Part shown: positions 8,906 through 18,024 of the stretch, piece after piece
Position numbering within the stretch: position 1 is the first letter of the stretch
Layout of the letters: every line of letters starts with the position of its first letter
DNA from: Sandaracinus sp.
Lineage (GTDB): Bacteria > Myxococcota_A > Polyangia > Polyangiales > Houyiibacteriaceae
Assembly: GCA_002699025.1 (NCBI GenBank)
Contig: PABA01000151.1
Location: 38,256 to 102,255 of the forward strand
Direction: 5' to 3'
DNA length: 64,000 nucleotides
Position numbers and translations under genes: made by a program
The notes under the pieces: model-generated
What the model saw: the letters and a program-made list of their open reading frames with translations, nothing else
The model's database searches: none
Told to the model about the DNA's origin: nothing

Positions 8906-11900
8906 ACCGCGTCCACCAGATTCTACTCGCCGTCGCCGTCTTCACGGCCGGCTGCATGACCAGCCCGCACGACCTCGAAGCGGTCGGGACCCGGTCGAGC
9001 ACCATCACCTTCGAGGGCCTCACCGACAAGCCCAACGAGCTCGTCACCGTGAGGACCTGGACGACCAGCGACACCTCCTGGAGAGACCTCGGGCAGACCC
9101 GCACCAACAGCACCCGAACCGTTCGCTGGGCCGGCCGCGACTGGTACTACTGGAACCTGAAGCGGAGCATCCGCTCGGACTATTGGCGTGCCCGGGGGCG
9201 CAGCGGCTACGTGGTCCGGGTTCAGGCGCGTCGCGAGAACGGCGACAGCGTCTACGCCTTCGACCAGGACATCTTCAGCGGCTCGTCGCCCTGCAACCCG
9301 AACACGACGGACAACATCGGCGATCTCTCCGAGTGTCTCGCCAGCGACTCGCCGATCATCACCATCACCACCGACGACTTCGGCGGCTGCGCGCCCGCCG
9401 GTGACGACACGACCTGCAATGGGCGCGACGAGGATTGCGACGGCCGCATCGACGAGCACGGCAGCGGCACGGAGCTCTCCTGCAACGGACGCGACGACGA
9501 CTGCGACGGCGCCATCGACGAGGCCTACGTCGCTCCCGAGACCCACTGCGGTGAGGGCGTCTGCGCGTCGGAGGGCCAGCTGCTCTGCGTCGACGGCGAC
9601 TACGTCCAGACGTGCGAGCCGGGCCCCAAGTGGCAGGAAGAGGACACCGTCTGCGACGGCATCGATGGCGACTGCGACGGCCGCCAGGACCACGAGGAGG
9701 AGGCCTTCGAGAACCAGCCCGACAACGACTGCGACGGCGTCGACGACAACTGCAATGGGTCCATCGACGAGGGCTTCGTCGATGACGGCAACCCCTGCAC
9801 CACCGGCGACCGCTGCGTCGCCGGCGAGGTCGTCGCGGAGACCATCGTCAGCGCGACCTGCCCCGCAGACCCGTATCCCTCGGCCCCCGTCGGCCCGCCA
9901 GGCGGGGTGGCGTCCTTCGCGGACTCCGTGGCCTTCCTGCACGAGGGTCCGGGCGCCTACCAGCGCGGTGTCACTCCGGGGACCATCGATCCCGCCCGAG
10001 CCACCCGCCTCTACGGCGAGGTGCACGCCCTGACCGATGGACCCATGGGAGGCGTCCGCGTCTCGATCGTCGGCCACCCGGAGTTCGGCCACGCCTACAC
10101 GCGGGCCGACGGCAAGTGGGACCTCGTCGTCAACGGAGGCGGGGGGGCGCACGTCTCGTTCCAGCGCGATGGCCACCCCGAGGTGCAGCGGACGGTGACC
10201 CTGCCCCACAACGATCATGTGCGGGTCCCGACGGTGGTGATGACGCCCTACGACGACGCGGCGACCACCGTCACCCTGGACGGAAGCGCGTCCGCGCCCA
10301 CGGTCCACACCGCGAGCCAGATCACGGACGAGGACGGAACGCGGACCGCCCGCTTGCTCTTCCCCTCGGGCGTCTCCGGTGAGATGACGTTGCCGGATGG
10401 CAGCATCGTGCCGCTGGCGAGCGCGACCGTTCGGGCCACCGAGCTGACGGTCGGCGCCCTCGGGCCCCAGGCCATGCCCGGCTCGATGCCATGCCAGATC
10501 ATGTACACCTACGCCGTCGAGCTCAGCCTCGACGAGGCCGTCTCCGCCGGCGCCACCCGCGTTGACTTCGACCGGGCTCTGCCTTTCTATCTCGACAACT
10601 TCCTCGGCTTCCCGGTGGGCGCCGCCGTTCCCACCGGCTGGTACGATCGGCTCGAAGGGGCCTGGAAGGCCGACCGCGATGGGCGCGTCATCGAGGTGTT
10701 CTTCGATGGCTCCATCGACATCGACGGGGACGGGAGCCCGGAGAGCATCCCGGAGCTCGACGCCTTCGGCATCGACGCCGAAGAGCGCGGCGTGCTGGCC
10801 ACCCGCTATCCGGCGTCCACGCTCTGGCGTGTCCCCATCCGGCATTTCACGCCCTGGGATCACAACTGGCCGGGCGTCCCCACGCCGGACGCCGAGGAGC
10901 CGCCGGAGCTCGCCGCGGAGCCGGGGCCCGAGGACGCGCCGTGTGAGCGCGCCGGCTCGCTCATCCAGTGCGAGAATCGCACCGTGGCCGAGGAGCTCCC
11001 CATCCTCGGCACGAATCTGGGCCTTCGATACCAGTCGGACCGCGTCCCCGGGCACGAGGAGTTGCGCCACATGCGCTTCGTCCTCACCGACGACGGCCCG
11101 GATGGGCCGCCCGAAAGCCGCCTTCGTACCCAGATGAAGATCGAAGTCGCCGGCCGCGCCTTCTACTTCACCGGTGCTCACGCCCAGCCCGACCCGGACG
11201 ACCCGAACCGTCGCCTCGTCGACTTCGAGTGGGATGGCCTCGACTGGCGGGGCCAGCCCGTGACGCGGCCCGTTCCAGCGCGCGTGGAGGTCTGTCACGT
11301 CTACCCGGCGGTGCCCGCTCCGCGTGCAATCGTTCGAAACGTCACGAGCGTCGGCGGGTCGGCCTCGTTCGGACAACGCGGCGTCATCTCGATGCAGAGG
11401 CCGGAGATCGATCGCTCCAACTCTACGGCGCGTCTCTGCCGGACGTTGATCACCGAGCGCGTCTTCGGCTCCTACGACGCGCGCGCGGAGCAGCAGCTGG
11501 GCGGCCTCACGCTCACCGCACAGCACGCGGTAGCCGAGGGCGGGGCCATGCTCCTCCGCGGCGACGGCACGCAGTACACCCGCGCCGGCGGGCTCCGCGT
11601 CGACACGATCATCGCCAGCCGGGCTGGTGGAGAGGTGCTCCAGCCCAGCGGAACGGACGCCCGGGACGCTTGCATGACGTCGATTCGGGCGATGGCCGTG
11701 GATCCGGCGGGTCGGCCCGTCGTCGTGATCGACGCCGGGGGCTGCCCCTCGGGGCAAACGGGTGTGTTCCGACTCGAGGTCGACGGCACGCTGACCCGTG
11801 TGGCCGGCGACGGGAGCTACTTCATCCGTCCGGACGGACACCCCGCGGATGACGGTGCGCTGGCCACGGAGGTGCCGCTCCATAGGACGATCCGCGACGT

Positions 11901-14900
11901 GGCTTTTGGGCCGGACGGCTCGCTCTACATCGCCGAGCAGCATTGGATCCGTCGCGTCGATCCCGATGGGCGCATCCACACTCTCGCTGGGGTCGGGAGG
12001 GCGGCAGTCGACGACCGCGCCACGGAGGAAGAAGCCCGTGAGGGGTTGCCGGCCGTCGACACGAACGTGAGGCCGACCAAGCTGAGCGTCATGGCCGACG
12101 GGACGGTGGTCTTCGTCGACGCGCTCTACGGACGCATCCGCGCCATCCTCCCGGACGGTCGCTTGGAGACGTGGGTGGGCGGAGGGCAGCCGCAGCCTGC
12201 CGATCCCGATACGGGTACCCCGGAGATGCCTGCGCCCATGCTGGACCCTGACCTCTTCGTCGAAGGCACCGATCCGCGCGCGGTCGTCCTGGACGCCAAC
12301 GACATCGGCACCGTCGCGGTCATCTCCGCCTGTGACATCGCCTTCGACCTCGACGGGCGCATCCTCCGGCTCTCTGCGGATGGGCTCCTCTACTCGGTCA
12401 CCGGCAGCGCCCCGGATCCGAGCGCGGGCCATGGCGCTCCTGCTCAGAGCCTGAGTCGCGGTGGCGTGATCTCCGACATGGAGGTCGACGCCTCCGGCCG
12501 ACTCGTCTTCGTGCGCGTGGACCGCTCCTCGGGTGAGGCGACCATCTGGCGGATCGAGCCGGACGACCGGCTCAGCCTGCTCGCGGGGGGCGGCGCCGTC
12601 GACGCCTTCTTCGACTCGATCCCGGCCGACCAGGCGCGTGTCCTCTCTTTCGGCGACAGCCGCGGCCTGGCCCTCGGGCCCGAAGGCAACGTCTATGGCA
12701 TCTTCTACCTGCAGGACACCGAGGCCGGGGAGCGTCGCTACCACGTCGCGCGCGTTCGCGGGAGGGACCTCTTCCTCGAGGAGCGCCTCATCATCGACGG
12801 GGCCCAGGCCCACCAGTTCGACGCCGACGGGCGGCACATCCGCACGCTGGACGCCATCACCGGCGAGCCGCTCCTCGAGCTCGACTACGACGCCGAGGGC
12901 CGCCTCAGCCGGCTGACCGACGCCGATGGAAACGTCGTCGACGTCGCCTACCCGAGCGACGCGCTCGTCACCTTCACGCCTCCCTTCGGGCCCGCCACTC
13001 TCGTCCGCCTGCACGCGAGCGGTGAGCTCGCCGGCTGGGTGAACGACGTCGCCTACTCGGGCGACCCCGACGGGGCTCGCTCCATCTTCGAGCTCCGTCC
13101 CGACGGCCTCCTCGACGCCTACGTCGATCGGCGAGGGCAGCGTCACGAGATGAGCTACGACGAGCTCGGTCGCCTGGAGGGCGATCTCGCCACCGGCTCC
13201 GGCTACGCCTGGAGCATCTCCCAGGAGGACGAGCGGACGAGCACGTACGTGCGCCGCACCGTTCGCCTCGAGACCAACGGCGGCCGGGCCGTGGAGCACG
13301 AGGTCCTCGCCCGTCGCGACGGCCGCCGCGAGCGCCGCGTCCGTCAGGTGAACGACCCGGCCGACCCCTCCGACGATCTCGAGAGCGTCGCCATCGAGAC
13401 CTACGAGGCGGGCGCTCTGAGCGAGCTCGTCACGACCTCGCCGGACGGGACCTCGGTCGAGCGCCGCTACAGCCCGGATCCGCTCCTCGGATGGGGCGCC
13501 TCCCACGTGGCCGAGGGCGAGGTCCGTCTGCCGAGCGGGCGGCGGAACGCCGTCGCCACGGACGTGCAGGCGATCCCGAGGAGCGACACCGACTGGCGCG
13601 CCCGCGAGCGGGTCGTCACGACGACGCGAAACGCGCACCTCCCCGAGGGCGACGCGCGGCGCTTCGTGGGCGAGTCGCGCTGGGTCCGCGCCGCCGACGG
13701 GAGCGCGACCTTCGAGGCTCTCTCGGCGGGGGGCCGCCGGAGCCTCACGCGCCTCGACGCCGACGGACGGCCCGTGTGGAGCGCGCTGGTCGACGAGTCG
13801 GGGGCGCCGCTCTTCCACCCCACCGTGACCCGCTACGACGGGCGCGGTCGCGTCACGGCCGTCATCCAGGCGCCTACCGACGCCGCGGGGGAGCCCATCC
13901 TGAGCGATCCCTCCCAGGTGCGTCGCATCGACTACGCCTACACGGGCGCCGGGGGCGCCGACCTCGGCTGGCTGCAGTCGTGGAGCCAGCCCGCCTCGGA
14001 TGGCGAGACGCGCGCGGCGTCCTTCGGCTACGACCCGCTCGGCCGGGTCGACTCCCTCTCGCAGGGCGGCGCCACCACCGAGCTCGGCTACGACGTCATG
14101 GGTCACGTCGACGCCGTCACTCCTCCCGGGCGCGACCCACACCGGATGAGTTACTCCCAGGGGGAGGCGCTCGAGCGCTACGAGCCGCCCGCCTACACCG
14201 ACGCCTCGAGCGGCGCCTCCGTGGAGACGCCCACCCGGTGGGCTCCGGGCGCCGACCGGGGTGAGCTGGCTCGAGTGGAGCGACCGGACGGCCGCGATCT
14301 CTTCCCGCACTACGACGAGCACACGGGTCGCATCCAGCGGGTCGACGTCACGGACCTCGGCTCGCTGACCTACGGCTACGTACCTCCCGGGGGCGGCCCG
14401 GACACCGGTCAGCTACGCTCCGCGACGATGCCGCAGGCGTCCGGGCTGATCGTGTCCGCCATCACCAACCGCTACGACTACGACGGCCCGCTCCTCACGG
14501 AAGAGGAGACCGACTTCGGTGGGTTCGGGTGGAGCGTCGCGTTCGAGCACGACTCGAACGAGGATCTTCGGCTCCGGCGCATCCGCGTCGACGGAAGCAC
14601 CCACGCCGAGTACGCCTACGACGCCGACGGGCTCCTGACCGAGGCTGGCCCGCTGGCGCTCACACCGAACCCGGAGACCGGGATGCTGGAGCGGGCCGAG
14701 GTCGGGGAGGTCGCCACGACGATCAGCCGCACGGCCTTCGGGGAGCCGGACCTGGTCGACACGAGCTGGCCCGGCGGCCGGCTGGCCTTCGACTATGACT
14801 TCGACCGCGCGGGGCGCATCGTCGAGCGCACGGAGACGACCACGGGGAGCGAGGCGCTTCGCTTCGCCTACGACGCGCGGGGTCGGCTGACGGATGTCTT

Positions 14901-16173
14901 CGTCGGGGCCTCGACCTCGCCGCGCTACCACTACGAGTACGACGAGAACGGCAACCGGGTGGCTTGGCAGCTCCCCTGGGACGTCTGCGCGAGTGACTGC
15001 GCCGACGTGGACGAGCAGGACCGGCTGCTGCGCGCCGGGAGCGTGCGGTACGCGTACGACGACGCCGGCCAGCTCGAGCGGCGCATCGAGGGCGGGGCGG
15101 TCACCGAGTACGAGTACGACGCGCTCGGGCATCTCCGGCGGGTGCAGCTCCCCTCGGGCGAGGTCATCAGCTACCTCGTCGACGCCCGTGGGCGCCGGGT
15201 CGCGCGGCTCGTGGACGGGGCCTTCGATCGGCTCTGGGCCTATCAGGACGGGCTCAACCCCATCGCCGAGTTCGATGGGACCGGCAAGCTCACGAAGCGC
15301 TTCATCTACGGCACCCTGCCGCACGTGCCGGACCTCATCGTGCTCGAGCCGGCTGGCACCGTGCTGCGCGTCGTCACCGATCAGGTGGGCAGCGTCCGCC
15401 GCGTCGTGGACGTCGACACCGGTCAGGTGATGCAGTCCCTCGACTACTCCCCCTTCGGCGTCATCGAGAACGAGACCCGCGCGAGCGGCTTCGACCAGCC
15501 CTTCCGCTTCGCCGGCGGCCTCCACGACCGCGCCACGGGCCTCATCCGCTTCGGCGCCCGCGACTACGACCCGCACCTGGGTCGGTGGACCGCGAAGGAC
15601 CCGATCGGGTTCGCGGGCGCTCAGGCGAACCTGTACGAGTACGCCTTGAGTCGGCCGATCGACTACGTTGACATTGACGGTCGTATTCCGTGGTTCATCG
15701 TTGCTGGTCTTGCGGCAGCGGTGACGACTTTTGCTTTCGGAGTGATGAACGACTTGGTGTCGAACAGAACACCTGACTACGGTCGCCATGCAATCAATGC
15801 AGTCACAGCCGGTGTCGTTACTGGGACGGTTGGCTACTTCTTGCCAGCGGCCGTCGGAGGCACGGCGGGGGCGTCGCTCGGCGCGAAGGAGGCAGGGCAA
15901 CGATTGATGGGTGCTGCCGCTGTGGGCGCGATGGGCGGACTGGTGGCGGGCGGGCTGAGCGAGCACGTGGGCTCGGTAGACTTGGAGCAAGCCGATGGCG
16001 CGAAGGCTCCGCTCCCTGTCAGATATCCGGAGCACTACGAGACGTTCGGCTTTGGGGGGCGATTTGGGATCTGCCGGCCCGATGTTGGTTACCCGGACCC
16101 TATGGAACCCCGCCCTCTTCCATGGTGGGTGTCTTCCAGCAAGTATCGATTCGACAATCCTACCCCAAGATAG
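8902..16173 (+). CDS. Teneurin-like RHS/YD-repeat surface lipoprotein with variable C-terminal tip
   Basis: A 2423-residue protein starting at ATG 8902, inside the overlap with the lipoprotein gene. Order of parts: lipobox TAGC (Cys18); four MopE-type CNGxDxDCDGxxDE metal-binding repeats (about 170-295); a transthyretin/carboxypeptidase-regulatory-like module (about 370-450). Then a region like the teneurin FN-plug (LPILGTNLGLRYQSDR, about 695-815), an NHL propeller (about 890-1290) and YD/RHS repeats (about 1300-2230). The RHS core ends in GARDYDPHLGRWTAKDPIG and DYVDIDG near residue 2259. The last about 162 residues are a Gly/Ala-rich, hydrophobic tip with different codon use. RHS shells usually enclose and release such tips as toxins; here the tip family is unrecognised. 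A lipoprotein anchor is unusual for this class. Confidence 0.9.
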   Translation: MNRVHQILLAVAVFTAGCMTSPHDLEAVGTRSSTITFEGLTDKPNELVTVRTWTTSDTSWRDLGQTRTNSTRTVRWAGRDWYYWNLKRSIRSDYWRARGRSGYVVRVQARRENGDSVYAFDQDIFSGSSPCNPNTTDNIGDLSECLASDSPIITITTDDFGGCAPAGDDTTCNGRDEDCDGRIDEHGSGTELSCNGRDDDCDGAIDEAYVAPETHCGEGVCASEGQLLCVDGDYVQTCEPGPKWQEEDTVCDGIDGDCDGRQDHEEEAFENQPDNDCDGVDDNCNGSIDEGFVDDGNPCTTGDRCVAGEVVAETIVSATCPADPYPSAPVGPPGGVASFADSVAFLHEGPGAYQRGVTPGTIDPARATRLYGEVHALTDGPMGGVRVSIVGHPEFGHAYTRADGKWDLVVNGGGGAHVSFQRDGHPEVQRTVTLPHNDHVRVPTVVMTPYDDAATTVTLDGSASAPTVHTASQITDEDGTRTARLLFPSGVSGEMTLPDGSIVPLASATVRATELTVGALGPQAMPGSMPCQIMYTYAVELSLDEAVSAGATRVDFDRALPFYLDNFLGFPVGAAVPTGWYDRLEGAWKADRDGRVIEVFFDGSIDIDGDGSPESIPELDAFGIDAEERGVLATRYPASTLWRVPIRHFTPWDHNWPGVPTPDAEEPPELAAEPGPEDAPCERAGSLIQCENRTVAEELPILGTNLGLRYQSDRVPGHEELRHMRFVLTDDGPDGPPESRLRTQMKIEVAGRAFYFTGAHAQPDPDDPNRRLVDFEWDGLDWRGQPVTRPVPARVEVCHVYPAVPAPRAIVRNVTSVGGSASFGQRGVISMQRPEIDRSNSTARLCRTLITERVFGSYDARAEQQLGGLTLTAQHAVAEGGAMLLRGDGTQYTRAGGLRVDTIIASRAGGEVLQPSGTDARDACMTSIRAMAVDPAGRPVVVIDAGGCPSGQTGVFRLEVDGTLTRVAGDGSYFIRPDGHPADDGALATEVPLHRTIRDVAFGPDGSLYIAEQHWIRRVDPDGRIHTLAGVGRAAVDDRATEEEAREGLPAVDTNVRPTKLSVMADGTVVFVDALYGRIRAILPDGRLETWVGGGQPQPADPDTGTPEMPAPMLDPDLFVEGTDPRAVVLDANDIGTVAVISACDIAFDLDGRILRLSADGLLYSVTGSAPDPSAGHGAPAQSLSRGGVISDMEVDASGRLVFVRVDRSSGEATIWRIEPDDRLSLLAGGGAVDAFFDSIPADQARVLSFGDSRGLALGPEGNVYGIFYLQDTEAGERRYHVARVRGRDLFLEERLIIDGAQAHQFDADGRHIRTLDAITGEPLLELDYDAEGRLSRLTDADGNVVDVAYPSDALVTFTPPFGPATLVRLHASGELAGWVNDVAYSGDPDGARSIFELRPDGLLDAYVDRRGQRHEMSYDELGRLEGDLATGSGYAWSISQEDERTSTYVRRTVRLETNGGRAVEHEVLARRDGRRERRVRQVNDPADPSDDLESVAIETYEAGALSELVTTSPDGTSVERRYSPDPLLGWGASHVAEGEVRLPSGRRNAVATDVQAIPRSDTDWRARERVVTTTRNAHLPEGDARRFVGESRWVRAADGSATFEALSAGGRRSLTRLDADGRPVWSALVDESGAPLFHPTVTRYDGRGRVTAVIQAPTDAAGEPILSDPSQVRRIDYAYTGAGGADLGWLQSWSQPASDGETRAASFGYDPLGRVDSLSQGGATTELGYDVMGHVDAVTPPGRDPHRMSYSQGEALERYEPPAYTDASSGASVETPTRWAPGADRGELARVERPDGRDLFPHYDEHTGRIQRVDVTDLGSLTYGYVPPGGGPDTGQLRSATMPQASGLIVSAITNRYDYDGPLLTEEETDFGGFGWSVAFEHDSNEDLRLRRIRVDGSTHAEYAYDADGLLTEAGPLALTPNPETGMLERAEVGEVATTISRTAFGEPDLVDTSWPGGRLAFDYDFDRAGRIVERTETTTGSEALRFAYDARGRLTDVFVGASTSPRYHYEYDENGNRVAWQLPWDVCASDCADVDEQDRLLRAGSVRYAYDDAGQLERRIEGGAVTEYEYDALGHLRRVQLPSGEVISYLVDARGRRVARLVDGAFDRLWAYQDGLNPIAEFDGTGKLTKRFIYGTLPHVPDLIVLEPAGTVLRVVTDQVGSVRRVVDVDTGQVMQSLDYSPFGVIENETRASGFDQPFRFAGGLHDRATGLIRFGARDYDPHLGRWTAKDPIGFAGAQANLYEYALSRPIDYVDIDGRIPWFIVAGLAAAVTTFAFGVMNDLVSNRTPDYGRHAINAVTAGVVTGTVGYFLPAAVGGTAGASLGAKEAGQRLMGAAAVGAMGGLVAGGLSEHVGSVDLEQADGAKAPLPVRYPEHYETFGFGGRFGICRPDVGYPDPMEPRPLPWWVSSSKYRFDNPTPR

Positions 16174-16186
16174 GCTTGCATAGGTA

Positions 16187-16528
16187 ATGATCGCAATGGA
16201 TTGTATGATCAGGGCGCGGGTGTCAGTGGGGATTCTTGTTGCATCTATGTCGCTATTCTTGGGGATGGTGTTTCGCGATGGGGAAGAGGCTGTGGCGATC
16301 ATGGAGGGTATGCTCGGGGGGACGATCCTGGTGGTCTTCTTCTATGGGTTCCCTCAGCGGTATCGCGGGATAGGGGTGTTCCCGTTCGTGGCGTTGTCTG
16401 TGATGTTCTTTCAGACCGAGTCTGCGGAGGGGATGGGCAGGGTGTTGTTTTGTGCTGGCGCCTTGTTTCAGAGTGCCTTGTGTTGGCTTGTCGTGAAGTC
16501 CGAGCGTAGTCGCAAGCGCTTCGATTGA
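16187..16528 (+). CDS. Small membrane protein, candidate immunity protein
   Basis: A 113-residue protein with ATG 16187, only 13 bp after the RHS stop. It has three to four hydrophobic segments (about 10-25, 38-55, 62-78, 85-102) and a basic C-terminus. GC content is clearly lower than in the RHS body and matches the RHS tip. The position right behind a variable RHS tip, same strand and same base composition fit a cognate immunity protein for a membrane-active tip, but no family was recognised, so this is inference. Confidence 0.65.
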   Translation: MIAMDCMIRARVSVGILVASMSLFLGMVFRDGEEAVAIMEGMLGGTILVVFFYGFPQRYRGIGVFPFVALSVMFFQTESAEGMGRVLFCAGALFQSALCWLVVKSERSRKRFD

Positions 16529-16669
16529 TATGAGTGACGCATGTTTGCCGTGTTCGTTAGATGGTCTATGGTCTATGTCAGGTGATGCTCGCTCCGCGAC
16601 TGCGATCCCCACCTGAGCCCGCGGGCGCTGGGGCAAGCAGTATCCGCGTCGTTTTAGGTTTCTCAGAGG

Positions 16670-17251
16670 ATGAGTGGGGGAGCAGCGAAAGCCGCGGCAG
16701 CGTGTGTGTTAGCACTCGCGGTCCTCGTGTTGGCTAGGTGGGCATACGGGTCGTTCGTGAGTGTTGAACGGGTCGTGGACTCCGCGGTGCTCGAGGCGCA
16801 TACAGAGGACGCGATCGACGAGTGTCGCTCGCAAGTGCAGCTTCTTGGGGGACTCCTTGCGCTTTTTATTCGCGGGAAGAGCTACGGTTTCGATGCGGGT
16901 TCGTCAGAGTTGTTTGGTGAATCCAGGTCTGACTCCCGTGCGATTTGGCGCAGGGCGGAGGATGAGGAGGGCCGAGTCACTGATGTGCAGCTGATGAGGT
17001 TCGATGCATACAGGACGGGAGGAGGCGTTGCTGCCTACCGGATGTGCGATGAGGATCGGAGCGTTCTGCTTCGAGACCTTTCGCATGTTGACAAGGCGGA
17101 GTGGACGAGAGAGCGGTTGGTGGATGGGCTGTGCGGTGGTGATACGTCCTGCGATGAGTATGGTCGAGATCGTCTGGGGGTTGGGTTTCGAGGCGGAGTT
17201 GTGGTTGTGTATTTCTCAGATGGAATCGTCGACAGGATCGATCTTCTCTGA
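16670..17251 (+). CDS. Orphan protein with N-terminal membrane anchor
   Basis: A 193-residue protein; ATG 16670 is preceded by cagagg. Residues about 8-25 form a signal anchor (AACVLALAVLVLARWAYG), followed by a soluble domain with five or six cysteines and acidic patches. No family was recognised. It lies in the low-GC stretch after the RHS tip. A shortened, disrupted copy of this gene is present at 17892-18024, which is common for orphan tip or immunity genes kept as cassettes behind RHS loci. An immunity or effector role is inferred from context only. Confidence 0.65.
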   Translation: MSGGAAKAAAACVLALAVLVLARWAYGSFVSVERVVDSAVLEAHTEDAIDECRSQVQLLGGLLALFIRGKSYGFDAGSSELFGESRSDSRAIWRRAEDEEGRVTDVQLMRFDAYRTGGGVAAYRMCDEDRSVLLRDLSHVDKAEWTRERLVDGLCGGDTSCDEYGRDRLGVGFRGGVVVVYFSDGIVDRIDLL

Positions 17252-17360
17252 TGGATAGACATCGCCTCACGACAGGCGGATGAGCGGGCGAACACATCAT
17301 GGGTCTTCTCACTCCGGAATTCATTGACGTGGGGTATGTCACGTCTCAGGTGCCGTACGC

Positions 17361-17834
17361 ATGACCCTCGGGCTCGCATGGGTGTTCTCTCGTCAGATTG
17401 TGGTGAAGGGGTGTGTCTCTGAGAGAGAATTGAGGAAGATGGCGATTCTTGACCTGAGAAACATGCATGGAGATCGTGATGGCAGAGTGGAGCCCAGTCC
17501 AGAAGCACTGTATGTCGATACAGTTCGAGCTTTTGTGGATAGATATCGTATTCATGACTCTTGCTTTGATCGGGATCCTGAGCGATGGATGGCGATGGAT
17601 GCGGGAATGTGGGCCAATGACGTTCTCGACAAACACCAGAGGGAGGGGCGGGACCCAGTCGAGGTGTGTCGTCGCGTGAGGGAGTGTTGCTTCGAGGCGT
17701 ATCCTTATGCGGACTTTGCATACTGGGTATATTCACAGCACGGAGGGAAGTGTGGGGACTGGAGTTGGAGTTGTCGTGGGGACATGATCTGGGGAGGGCG
17801 AGGTATCTTGTGGGTGTCCCCTGGTGATGCATAG
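17361..17834 (+). CDS. Orphan Cys-rich hypothetical protein in RHS cassette
   Basis: A 157-residue frame starting at ATG 17361. Residues 1-110 look like a soluble helical protein (ERELRKMAILDLRNMHGD, VDRYRIHDSCFDRDPERW). The C-terminal part is rich in Trp, Cys and Gly. Codon use is AT-richer than genome typical, as in the two preceding genes. No ribosome binding site is obvious, and another start inside the frame cannot be excluded. No family was recognised. Location in the cassette behind the RHS tip is the only clue to function. Confidence 0.5.
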   Translation: MTLGLAWVFSRQIVVKGCVSERELRKMAILDLRNMHGDRDGRVEPSPEALYVDTVRAFVDRYRIHDSCFDRDPERWMAMDAGMWANDVLDKHQREGRDPVEVCRRVRECCFEAYPYADFAYWVYSQHGGKCGDWSWSCRGDMIWGGRGILWVSPGDA

Positions 17835-17891
17835 CGCGCTGGCGACGGGCTGACTGTGGTTCCTTGCGCTGTCTGAGATGTTCTGCCGCCG

Positions 17892-18024
17892 CGTCGTTCT
17901 AGGTTTGTCAGCGGATGAGTGAGGGACCAGCGAAAGCCGAGGCAGCGTGTGTGTCATGGTCGCGATCGTCTGGGGGTTAGTTTCGAGGCGGAGACAGGAT
18001 CGATCTCTTCTGATGTATAGACAG
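17892..18024 (+). pseudogene. Internally deleted remnant of the 16670 gene
   Basis: The 5' block 17892-17954 matches 16646-16709 with few changes (gatgagtg-ggga-cagcgaaagccg, then ggcagcgtgtgtgt). The sequence then jumps directly to the 3' end of the same gene: 17955-18024 matches parts of 17155-17271 (atcgtctgggggtt, tttcgaggcgga, acaggatcgatct). About 450 bp of the middle and about 33 bp near the end are missing. Reading from its ATG gives only about 21 codons before TAG at 17978-17980. It is a dead tandem duplicate, and its tail supplies the region where the next gene starts. Confidence 0.8.

Noticed and set aside
8923..14322. A 1799-codon open frame on the minus strand opposite the RHS gene
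   Set aside because: It is antisense to clear RHS, NHL and MopE motifs, and its composition (Arg/Ala/Gly/Val/Asp runs) is that of a shadow frame in GC-rich DNA.
16187..18024. Mobile element as cause of the low-GC region
   Set aside because: No transposase, integrase or terminal inverted repeats were seen; tandem duplication and tip exchange explain the pattern better.
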